Shown here piece after piece: positions 44,431 through 51,838 of a stretch of 64,000 nt of DNA (position 1 is its first letter; each line of letters starts with the position of its first letter). Position numbers and translations under genes: made by a program. The notes beneath the pieces are model-generated. The model did no database searches. It saw only the letters and a program-made list of their open reading frames with translations, and had not been told where the DNA came from. The stretch is from CAKAHY01 sp963522175 (GTDB lineage: Bacteria; Bacillota; Clostridia; Lachnospirales; Lachnospiraceae). The stretch spans positions 248,001 through 312,000 of the forward strand of contig CAUQXC010000004.1 of NCBI GenBank assembly GCA_963522175.1, in the 5' to 3' direction.

Positions 44431-44754
44431 AAAAGAGAGGCTGTTTTTGTGTATATTGTATAAAAGCCTTGTGATTAAAGGCTTTTAGGAAGGCTATAGA
44501 AAAAATCTATATATTGACAATAAAATAACGTAATGCTATATTATTTATATCTAAAACTGATAACGGGGCTTGCTTTATGTGTTGCTTGGAAGGAAAAAGG
44601 TGCAGTATTCTTTTATTCTTTTTACACGTTCTGTTAATGAATCATAATTTTTTTGTAAACCAAGCCTTTTGTTTTATATTTATAATGGGTGTATTTTTTA
44701 TTCCGTTGCTTTCGGAATTAAAATATAAAAACAAAATTTTAAGGGGGTACGATA
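44431..44754 (+). promoter_or_regulatory. Promoter and long leader of the AGCS symporter gene
   Basis: About 324 bases. A hairpin TAAAAGCCTT/AAAGGCTTTTA (44460-44487) may end the upstream transcript. A strong promoter follows: TTGACA (44514-44519), 17 bases, TATATT (44537-44542). The leader is thus about 205 bases. GGGGCTTG near 44566 could pair with CAAGCCTTTTG near 44662, which would give a terminator-like stem, and ATTCCG/CGGAAT (44700-44718) forms a second hairpin. It lacks the glycine riboswitch core; a small open frame at 44577 is not convincing. Confidence 0.55.
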
Positions 44755-46125
44755 ATGACTGTTTTAAACGACTTGGTACAAAAGATTAACGGTTATTTAT
44801 CAGACTACATACTGGTATTCTTACTGGTAGGTGGTGGAATTTGGTTTACATTCTTATTAAGAGGTATCCAATTCAGAGGATTGGGAACAGGTCTCAAGAT
44901 GACTTTCGGAGGACTGTTTTCAAAAAAGAGTGAGGCGGGAAAAGACGGTATGTCTTCTTTCCAGGCACTTGCAACTGCTGTAGCGGCTCAGGTAGGTACG
45001 GGAAATATTGCCGGTGCGGCAACTGCTATTTATATAGGCGGTCCGGGTGCTATATTCTGGATGTGGGTAGCGGCTTGCTTGGGTATGGCTACTATTTTTG
45101 CGGAAGCTTCACTTGCACAAAAGTATAAGGTTGTGGGAAAAGACGGAGAGGTTACAGGAGGTCCGGTTTACTACATCTTGGAGGCTTTTTCGGGAGAACT
45201 TGGAAAGACTATGGCGGCACTTTTTTCAGTGTTCATCATCATCGCTTTGGGCTTTGTAGGCAATGCCGTTCAGTCAAACTCCATAGCTGCAGCTTTTAAG
45301 GAAGCTTTCAACATTCCTACTTATGTGATGGGAATTGCTATAGCTGTTCTTGCGTTCGTTGTTTTTATGGGCGGTACAAAGCGTATCGTTCAGGTTACGG
45401 AGCTTATAGTTCCTTTCATGGCGGCTCTTTACATTGTAGGTTCTTTGGTAATAGTTATTATGAGAATCGGACATGTTCCTGCTATGTTTGCAAACATATT
45501 TATGGGTGCTTTCAATCCTGAGGCTATGATTGGCGGTGCCTTCGGTGCTACGGTTAAACTTGCGGTTACCAAGGGTGTTGCAAGAGGACTTTTCTCAAAC
45601 GAAGCAGGTATGGGTTCTACACCTCACGCACATGCATGTGCAAAGGTGGATCATCCGGCACAGCAGGGCTTCGTTGCTATGGCAGGTGTATTTATAGACA
45701 CTTTCGTGGTTTTGAACCTGACCGCATTCGTAATTCTGTCAACAACGACAAGAGAAACTATGACATCACAGGGACTTACAGGTGCAGCTTTGAGCCAGGC
45801 GGCTTATACTTCGGTTTACGGAAACTTCGGTAAGATATTCATAGCAATATGTATGTTCTTCTTTGCTTTCTCGACAATAGTAGGTTGGTACTTCTTCGGA
45901 AAAGCAAATATAAACTATCTTTTCGGACCTAAGGCTATTCCGGTTTACAGTATAATAGTTGCGGTTTGCGTATTCCTCGGTTCTCTCGGTGAGGTCGGAC
46001 TTGTATGGAATATGGCGGATTTGTTCAACTCTCTTATGGTTATACCGAACGTTTTGGCACTGTTTGCTTTGAGTAAAGTTGTTAAGCAGCTTCATGACGA
46101 GTATTATACTAAATTTAAAAAATAA
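44755..46125 (+). CDS. Alanine/glycine:Na+ symporter (AGCS family)
   Basis: A 456-residue membrane transporter with the AGCS signature blocks: FQALATAVAAQVGTGNIAGAA, GGPGAIFWMW, GLFSNEAGMGSTPHAHA and an extended set of hydrophobic helices. The family imports alanine and/or glycine with Na+. Its place just before the glycine riboswitch and the reductase genes makes glycine the likely main substrate. It has its own strong promoter and long leader. Confidence 0.92.
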   Translation: MTVLNDLVQKINGYLSDYILVFLLVGGGIWFTFLLRGIQFRGLGTGLKMTFGGLFSKKSEAGKDGMSSFQALATAVAAQVGTGNIAGAATAIYIGGPGAIFWMWVAACLGMATIFAEASLAQKYKVVGKDGEVTGGPVYYILEAFSGELGKTMAALFSVFIIIALGFVGNAVQSNSIAAAFKEAFNIPTYVMGIAIAVLAFVVFMGGTKRIVQVTELIVPFMAALYIVGSLVIVIMRIGHVPAMFANIFMGAFNPEAMIGGAFGATVKLAVTKGVARGLFSNEAGMGSTPHAHACAKVDHPAQQGFVAMAGVFIDTFVVLNLTAFVILSTTTRETMTSQGLTGAALSQAAYTSVYGNFGKIFIAICMFFFAFSTIVGWYFFGKANINYLFGPKAIPVYSIIVAVCVFLGSLGEVGLVWNMADLFNSLMVIPNVLALFALSKVVKQLHDEYYTKFKK

Positions 46126-46147
46126 TATATTTATCTACAGGGTGGAT

Positions 46148-46350
46148 ATTTCTGAAGAGAGAGCTTTTTAGGCCGCCGAAGAGGCAAGCCCCGATGTTCT
46201 TATACATGAGGTGAATCTTTCAGGCAAAAGAATTTGGGAAAGTACCTGTTTCTGGATAGTGGTAAGTGAAACTGCCATATAAACAGAAGGACGAAGGACT
46301 TGTAAGTTACATTTTGGTGTAAATTGGTGGGTTTTTCGTCCTTTGATTTT
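46148..46350 (+). ncRNA. Glycine riboswitch with terminator-type expression platform
   Basis: The aptamer core is unmistakable: AGAGAGAGC, then GCCGCCGAAGAGGCAAG (46172-46188), and TCTTTCAGGCAAAAGAA (46216-46232). Only one complete aptamer is seen; the following bases (about 46250-46280) may be a partial second (ghost) aptamer. AAGGACGAA (46287-46295) pairs with TTCGTCCTT (46335-46343) followed by TGATTTTT, a terminator just before the grdX ribosome site. Known glycine riboswitches usually switch expression on when glycine binds; that fits control of glycine reductase. Confidence 0.93.
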
Positions 46351-46363
46351 TAGGAGAAAACTT

Positions 46364-46750
46364 ATGATAAAAAAACATTTTCGTGTTATCACAAATAATC
46401 CTTTGGTTAAGGAAAGTTTTGCGGATACCGAGGATATTTGCTATTTTGAAATCACTTATAAGGACTTGCTTTTAAAGGTAAGAGACATGGTTTTTGAAGG
46501 CTATGAGCTTTTATCGCATCCTCTGTCGGGAAGCGTAAAGCCGGGAGAAACGCCTTATAAGTCGGTACTTATATCAAGTAAAAAAGAAAATATAAATATG
46601 CAGAGTGTAAAGCTCATAGAGCAGGCACTTGAGACATATAAGAAGTTTACAGACAGAACGGTGGGCTTAAGAGAAGATGTCCTGAATGATTTTCAAACGG
46701 TGGACATGACCCTGATCGAAAGCGCTCTTTCCTCAGCTAACAGATTATAA
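46364..46750 (+). CDS. grdX: GrdX protein of the glycine reductase cluster
   Basis: A protein of about 128 residues. The start at 46364 follows AGGAG; the longer frame from 46343 runs into the riboswitch terminator. It has NNPLVKESF, LLLKVRDMVFEGYELLSHPLSGSVKPGETPYKS, typical of the GrdX family that opens many grd operons. Its biochemical role is unknown. Confidence 0.9.
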   Translation: MIKKHFRVITNNPLVKESFADTEDICYFEITYKDLLLKVRDMVFEGYELLSHPLSGSVKPGETPYKSVLISSKKENINMQSVKLIEQALETYKKFTDRTVGLREDVLNDFQTVDMTLIESALSSANRL

Positions 46751-46772
46751 TTTGTAAATAAGAGAAGGTTAC

Positions 46773-46797
46773 ATTGCGGTATCAGATCGCAGTGTTT
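46773..46797 (+). repeat. Hairpin between grdX and grdE
   Basis: ACATTGCG and CGCAGTGT form an almost perfect stem around GTATCAGAT, 33 bases before the grdE start. No T-run follows; it may protect the abundant grdE message from decay. Confidence 0.5.
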
Positions 46798-46829
46798 CAA
46801 ATAAATAAAAAACAAGGGGGTAGACAAAA

Positions 46830-48110
46830 GTGAAACTAGAATTAGGAAAAATCTTTATCAAAGATATTCAGTTTGCACAAGAGTCGAAAGTCGAAAATGG
46901 CGTCCTTTATGTATCAACAGAAGCTTTAAAAACTGTTGTTCTCGAGGATGAAAAATTACATTCAGTAAGTTTCGACATTGCAAAACCGGGTGAATCGGTA
47001 AGAATTACACCTGTTAAGGATGTTATCGAACCGAGAGTAAAAGTTGAAGGTAACGGCGGAATTTTCCCGGGAGTTATCGCTAAGGTTGATAACGTAGGTT
47101 CGGGTAAGACCTACGCATTAAAGGGAATGGCTGTTGTTACAGCCGGAAAGATTGTAGGTTTCCAGGAAGGTGTTATAGACATGACAGGTCTTGGAGCAGA
47201 GTATACTCCGTTCTCAAAGACAATCAATCTTGTTATGGTTTGCGAGCCTGTTGAGCATATCAAGCAGCATGACTATGAGAAGGCGGTAAGATTTGCCGGC
47301 TTCAGAGTAGCAACATACTTGGGAGAGCTTGCAAGAAACCTTACTCCTGACGAAGTTGAAGTGTATGAAACACTTCCTTTAAAGGAAAGTATGGAAAAAT
47401 ATCCTAATCTCCCTAGAGTAGCTTATGTACAGATGCTTCAAAGCCAAGGTTTGTTGCACGATACTTATGTATACGGTGTGGATGCAAAGCAGATTATCCC
47501 TACAATACTGTATCCTACAGAAGTGATGGACGGAGCCATTGTTTCAGGAAACTGCGTTTCTGCTTGTGACAAGAACCCTACATATGTACACCAGAACAAT
47601 CAGGTTATCAAAGAGCTCTATGCACAGCACGGAAAGACGATCAACTTCGTCGGACAGATTATAACAAACGAAAACGTATATCTTGCCGATAAGGAAAGAT
47701 CATCAAACATGACAGCTAAGCTTTGTAGAATGCTTGACCTTGACGGAGCTATTGTTTCTCAGGAGGGATTCGGTAACCCTGATACCGACCTTATCATGAA
47801 CTGTAAGAAGATTGAGGCTGAAGGTATCAAGACTGTTATCATTACCGACGAGTATGCGGGAAGAGACGGTAAGTCACAGTCACTTGCAGATGCAGATGCT
47901 GCGGCAAATGCCGTTGTTACAGGCGGTAACGCTAACCAGCTTATCACATTGCCTAAGCTTGATAAGGTTATAGGTACTTTGGATTATATAACAAAGATTG
48001 CCGGTGCAAGTGATACAACATTAAAGGCTGACGGTTCATTGGAGGTTGAAATCCAGGTTATTACAGGTGCAACCAATGAGACGGGCTTTAACAAATTAAG
48101 TGCAAGATAG
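46830..48110 (+). CDS. grdE: Glycine reductase protein B, subunits alpha/beta precursor (GrdE)
   Basis: A 426-residue proprotein starting at GTG with AAGGGGG nine bases upstream. It binds glycine as a Schiff base through a pyruvoyl group made by self-cleavage at an Asn-Cys bond; here that site is N241-C242 in IVSGNCVSACD. Cleavage would give an N-terminal chain of about 241 residues and a C-terminal chain of about 185. It forms protein B with GrdB. The grdB gene starts 13 bases after its stop. Confidence 0.96.
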   Translation: MKLELGKIFIKDIQFAQESKVENGVLYVSTEALKTVVLEDEKLHSVSFDIAKPGESVRITPVKDVIEPRVKVEGNGGIFPGVIAKVDNVGSGKTYALKGMAVVTAGKIVGFQEGVIDMTGLGAEYTPFSKTINLVMVCEPVEHIKQHDYEKAVRFAGFRVATYLGELARNLTPDEVEVYETLPLKESMEKYPNLPRVAYVQMLQSQGLLHDTYVYGVDAKQIIPTILYPTEVMDGAIVSGNCVSACDKNPTYVHQNNQVIKELYAQHGKTINFVGQIITNENVYLADKERSSNMTAKLCRMLDLDGAIVSQEGFGNPDTDLIMNCKKIEAEGIKTVIITDEYAGRDGKSQSLADADAAANAVVTGGNANQLITLPKLDKVIGTLDYITKIAGASDTTLKADGSLEVEIQVITGATNETGFNKLSAR

Positions 48111-48123
48111 GAGAGGTGAAGAA

Positions 48124-49428
48124 ATGGCAAAATTAAGAGTAGTTCATTATATTAATCAGTTCTTCGCTCAAATCGGTGGAGAAGAAAAAGCTGACTATCC
48201 GGTAGAATTAAGAGTAGGACAGGTAGTAGGTCCGGGTCTCGGTCTTTCAAAAGAACTTGGAGACGAAGCTGAGATAGTTGCTACAATTATCTGCGGAGAC
48301 TCATATTTCGGTGAAAATATAGAAAAAGCAAAGGGTGAAATACTTGATCTTGTAAAAGAGCAGAAAGCCGATATTTTCATAGCAGGTCCGGCATTTAACG
48401 CGGGGCGTTACGGTTTTGCGTGTGCAACCATAGCTGCAGCTGTTAAGGAAGAGCTTGGAATTACAGCAGTTACAGGTATGTATGTTGAGAACCCTGGTGC
48501 GGACTTAAAGGATAAGGTTTACATCATATCTACAAAGAACAGTGCTGCAGGTATGGGTAAGGCTATTCCTCCTATGGCAAAGCTTGCGCTTAAGCTTGCA
48601 AAGGGCGAGCCTATAGGTGCTTCATGTGAAGAAGGCTACATCCCTAACGGTGTACGTGTAAACTTCTTTGAGAAGGAGACAGGTGCAAAGCGTGCGGTAG
48701 ATATGCTTCTTAAGAAGCTTGCGGGTGAGGAATTCGTTACGGAGTATCCTATGCCTGACTTTGACAGAGTTCCACCAAACCCTGCAGTTAAGGATATTAC
48801 AAAGGCTAAGATAGCTCTTGTTACTTCAGGCGGTATCTGTCCTAAGGGTAACCCTGATCATATCGAGTCTTCAAACGCTACACGTTACGGCGAATATGAT
48901 ATTACAGGTGTAAACGACCTTACGGAAGAAACCTACGAGACTGCTCACGGCGGTTATGACCCTGTATATGCAAATGAGGATGCCGACAGAGTTCTTCCTG
49001 TAGACGTACTCAGAGATTTGGAGAAGGAAGGAAAAATAGGTTCACTTCACCATTTATTCTATACAACAACAGGTAACGGTACTGCCGTTGCTTCATCAAA
49101 GGCATTTGCGGATGAGTTCTCAAAGAAGCTTTTGGCGGACGGAGTTGACGCTGTTATACTTACCAGTACTTGAGGTACCTGTACACGTTGCGGTGCAACA
49201 ATGGTAAAAGAAATTGAAAGAGCCGGTATTCCGGTAGTTCACGTTTGTACAGTTACTCCTATTTCTATGACGGTAGGAGCAAACAGAATAGTTCCTGCTG
49301 TAGCTATACCTCACCCTCTCGGAAATCCTGCGTTGGATCATGATGAGGAGAAGGCTCTTCGTCGTAAGATAGTTGAGAAGGCTTTGGCGGCTTTAACTAC
49401 GGAAGTTGAAGATCAGACTATATTCTAA
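48124..49428 (+). CDS. grdB: Glycine reductase protein B, gamma subunit (GrdB), selenoprotein
   Basis: The full reading is 434 residues with TGA at 49171-49173 read as selenocysteine (residue 350). Both sides belong to one protein in the same frame: upstream it ends DAVILTST, downstream it continues GTCTRCGATMVKEIERAG. GrdB of other glycine reducers carries selenocysteine in the same UGTCTRCG setting. The start at 48124 follows GGAGAGG; an earlier GTG (48100) overlaps grdE and is unlikely. The Sec residue attacks the bound substrate and forms a carboxymethyl selenide on GrdA. A SECIS hairpin lies just after the UGA. Confidence 0.96.
49171..49210 (+). promoter_or_regulatory. SECIS element and UGA(Sec) codon of grdB
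   Basis: The UGA is followed after 13 bases by a hairpin with apical stem GTTGC-GGT-GCAAC (49187-49199). Bacterial SECIS elements sit right behind the UGA and expose a G in the loop for SelB, as here. Confidence 0.75.
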
Positions 49429-49468
49429 AATTTTATATAAACATATAATGCAGTTTTTATCTTAATAT

Positions 49469-49520
49469 CAAGGTGAAAAGCTCGATACATATTTATTGTG
49501 TTTATTGACTTTTCACCTTG
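49469..49520 (+). terminator. Possible terminator after grdB
   Basis: AAGGTGAAAAG pairs with CTTTTCACCTT around a loop of about 27 bases, followed by GTATA without a real T-run. It could be a weak terminator or a processing hairpin before selC. Confidence 0.45.
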
Positions 49521-49547
49521 TATATGGTAGATTATTTCAGGTAATAG

Positions 49548-49644
49548 GGGGACGGTTAGGTAACTGGTGTGCCTCCCGGTCTTCAAAACCGGTGTTGGGC
49601 GCGTGTGCGTCCTGGGTGGGTTCGATTCCCACACGTTCTCGCCA
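49548..49644 (+). tRNA. selC: Selenocysteine tRNA (anticodon TCA)
   Basis: A 97-base tRNA ending in encoded CCA. Anticodon stem CCGGT/ACCGG with loop CTTCAAA puts TCA at 49583-49585, reading UGA. The T arm is GTGGG-TTCGATT-CCCAC; a long extra arm (GGGCGC/GCGTCC) and an 8-position acceptor are typical of tRNA-Sec. The last acceptor position reads as G:A, and two pairs are G-U. It is essential for the three UGA-containing genes around it, and sits between grdB and trxB. Confidence 0.95.
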
Positions 49645-49681
49645 AAAATAAAGATTACCCTGAAATATACGAAAAATAAGA

Positions 49682-49720
49682 TAAAGGCTGTCGATTTGTG
49701 GCAGCTTATTTTGTTTTATA
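49682..49720 (+). terminator. Hairpin with T-run after selC
   Basis: AAGGCTGTC and GGCAGCTT pair imperfectly around GATTTGT and are followed by ATTTTGTTTTA. It probably ends the selC transcript. Confidence 0.55.
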
Positions 49721-49793
49721 AAAAGTCCTGTGCTTAAGGAGGATTTTTTATAAAACAAAAAATAAAATATTATGTAAGTATAAGGAGGGAACT

Positions 49794-50741
49794 ATGAGCA
49801 AAGTATATGATGTTGTAGTGCTCGGGGCAGGTCCGGCGGGACTTGCGGCAGGTTTGTATGCCGGAAGGTCAAGACTTTCCACTTTGATAGTTGAGAAAGG
49901 TCAGGACGGCGGACAGATAGCTATTACGGATGAGATTGAAAATTATCCGGGTCAGGAACTTGAGGGGGAATCGGGACCTTCTCTTATTGCCAGAATGACA
50001 AAACAATGTGAGCATTTCGGTTGTGAAAGAGTAAAGGATACAATTAAGACCATTGAACTTGAGGGAAATGTTAAAAAGCTTGTAGGAACCAAGGGTGAGT
50101 ATTTGGCAAAGACGGTTATTTTAGGACCGGGAGCTTACTCAAGACCGATAGGTTGTGTAGGTGAGAAGGAATTTGCCGGCAGGGGAGTTTCATATTGTGC
50201 TACCTGTGATGCCAACTTCTTTGAAGGCTTTGAGGTATTTGTTGTAGGCGGAGGAGATTCTGCCGTAGAAGAAGCTATGTACCTTACAAAGTTTGCAAGA
50301 AAGGTTACCGTAATTCACAGAAGAAATGAATTGAGAGCGGCAAAATCAATTCAGGAAAAAGCATTTAAGATTGAAAACTTACACTTCATGTGGGATACTG
50401 TTGTTGAAGAAGTCGGAGGAGAAGATATTCTTCAATACATGATCGTAAAGAATGTAAAAACAGGAGAGACAACTCGTATCGATGCTGACGAGGAAGACGG
50501 AATGTTCGGTGTATTCGGCTTTATCGGAACTATCCCTAATACCGACTTCTTAAAGGAAACGGGACTTAAGCTTGATGATAGAGGATATATTCCTACAGAC
50601 GAAGAAATGAGAACAAATATACCGGGAGTTTTTGCGGCAGGTGATGCCAGAGTTAAGTTCTTGAGACAGGTTGTTACAGCCGCTGCAGACGGTGCTATCG
50701 CAGCTATGCAGTGTGAAAAATATTTAATGGAGCATGAATAA
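49794..50741 (+). CDS. trxB: Thioredoxin reductase of the glycine reductase system
   Basis: A 315-residue flavoprotein with FAD motif GAGPAGLAAGLYAGR, the redox pair CATC (C135, C138), the pyridine-nucleotide site VVGGGDSAVEEA and the C-terminal FAD motif GVFAAGDAR. In glycine reducers it passes electrons from NAD(P)H (or ferredoxin in some relatives) to the partner thioredoxin encoded 15 bases downstream. AGGAGGG precedes the ATG. Confidence 0.94.
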   Translation: MSKVYDVVVLGAGPAGLAAGLYAGRSRLSTLIVEKGQDGGQIAITDEIENYPGQELEGESGPSLIARMTKQCEHFGCERVKDTIKTIELEGNVKKLVGTKGEYLAKTVILGPGAYSRPIGCVGEKEFAGRGVSYCATCDANFFEGFEVFVVGGGDSAVEEAMYLTKFARKVTVIHRRNELRAAKSIQEKAFKIENLHFMWDTVVEEVGGEDILQYMIVKNVKTGETTRIDADEEDGMFGVFGFIGTIPNTDFLKETGLKLDDRGYIPTDEEMRTNIPGVFAAGDARVKFLRQVVTAAADGAIAAMQCEKYLMEHE

Positions 50742-50755
50742 AAGGAGGATTTGAA

Positions 50756-51076
50756 ATGTTAGATTTAACTAAGGAAAATTTCGAGGCTGAAGTATTACAG
50801 GCTGAAGGTTATGTATTTGTAGATTTTTATGGTGACGGTTGTGTACCTTGCCAGGCTCTTATGCCGTTTGTACATGAGCTCGCAGAAAAGTATCATGACA
50901 GATTAAAGTTTACATCGCTCAATACAACAAAAGCAAGAAGACTTGCTATCGGACAGAAGGTGCTCGGTTTACCTGTTATGGCTATTTACAAGGATGGAGC
51001 TAAGGTAGAAGAGCTTGTTAAGGATGATGCTACAGAAGAGAACATCCAGAAGATGGTTGAGAAATACCTCAAATAA
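50756..51076 (+). CDS. trxA: Thioredoxin of the glycine reductase system
   Basis: A 106-residue thioredoxin with the active site GCVPC (C29, C32) instead of the common WCGPC; this altered motif is characteristic of thioredoxins in glycine reductase clusters. It re-reduces GrdA after each turnover. AAAGGAGG precedes the ATG, and the gene is followed 84 bases later by grdA. Confidence 0.94.
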   Translation: MLDLTKENFEAEVLQAEGYVFVDFYGDGCVPCQALMPFVHELAEKYHDRLKFTSLNTTKARRLAIGQKVLGLPVMAIYKDGAKVEELVKDDATEENIQKMVEKYLK

Positions 51077-51160
51077 TATACTGCGGTATAGTGAAACTGC
51101 TTATAAAGCGAAAGCTTTTAAGAAATAAATATTACTAAATGAAGAAAGGAGATTATGACA

Positions 51161-51634
51161 ATGGCTATTTTAAAAGATAAAAAAGTTATTATCATAGGAG
51201 ACCGTGATGGAGTTCCGGGTCCGGCTATTGCAGAGTGCGTTGAGACTGCCGGTGGAGAAATCGTATTTTCTTCTACAGAGTGTTTCGTCTGAACGAGCGC
51301 GGGCGCAATGGACCTTGAGAATCAGAAGCGTGTTAAGGATTTTGCAGATCAGTACGGTGCTGAGAACTTAGTAGTAGTTCTCGGTGCAGCAGAAGGAGAG
51401 GCGGCAAGTTTAGCAGCAGAGACTGTTACACAAGGCGATCCTACATACGCAGGCCCATTGACAGGAGTCCAGCTTGGACTTACGGTTTATCACGTATGCG
51501 AAGAAGAAGTTAAGAGCGAATTTGATCCGGCGGTTTACGAGGAGCAGGTTGGCATGATGGAAATGGTACTTGACGTTGATGATATTTCTAACGAAATGAA
51601 AAATATACGTGATGAGTATTGCAAATATTTATAA
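51161..51634 (+). CDS. grdA: Glycine reductase selenoprotein A (GrdA)
   Basis: The full reading is 157 residues with TGA at 51290-51292 read as selenocysteine (residue 44). The N-terminal part (MAILKDKKVIIIGDRDGVPG... SSTECFV) and the C-terminal part (TSAGAMDLENQKRV... GMMEMVLDVDD) are one conserved protein; the CFVU redox motif is its signature. The start at 51161 is nine bases from AGGAG; the ATG at 51155 is too close. GrdA takes the carboxymethyl group from protein B onto its Sec and delivers a ketene-like acetyl unit to protein C. Gene callers would report only the segment from about 51308. Confidence 0.96.
51290..51325 (+). promoter_or_regulatory. SECIS region and UGA(Sec) codon of grdA
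   Basis: After the UGA lies ACGAGCGCGGGCGCAATG, in which GCGC and GCGC (or GCG/CGC with a CGGG loop) can pair. This small GC-rich hairpin is the likely SelB-binding element. Confidence 0.6.
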
Positions 51635-51655
51635 TTAATTAAATATATTTCATCT

Positions 51656-51708
51656 GGAGGGAGCGATAAGGGGTGTGCATACCTCACATCTTCCCTCCTT
51701 TCTCTTTA
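51656..51708 (+). terminator. Terminator-like hairpin between grdA and grdC
   Basis: GGAGGGA pairs with TCCCTCC around an inner hairpin (GGTGTGCATACC region), followed by TTTCTCTTT. It would let grdA be made in excess of grdC/grdD. A possible -10 box (TATAAAAT, near 51804) upstream of grdC suggests a second promoter. Confidence 0.65.
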
Positions 51709-51838
51709 AACATATTGATAAAAATTATAGGACACTACATTCATATAGAAAAAATCTATTTTCTGATTTAGTAAAAAAATGAATTTTACAGGTTTAACCT
51801 GCTTATAAAATATAGTATACGAAAGGGGTATGAAATAC

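Noticed and set aside
44577..44789. A 70-residue open frame in the AGCS leader
   Set aside because: It is AT-rich, lacks a ribosome site, has Phe/Leu/Ile-heavy composition typical of chance frames, and runs into the AGCS start in another frame.
48124..49428. grdB as a pseudogene broken by a nonsense mutation
   Set aside because: The frame continues with conserved sequence, the UGA is at the known Sec position, and selA, selB, selC and selD are all present.
49425..49758. Minus-strand frames across the selC region
   Set aside because: They run through a tRNA gene; such frames are classic false genes over tRNAs.
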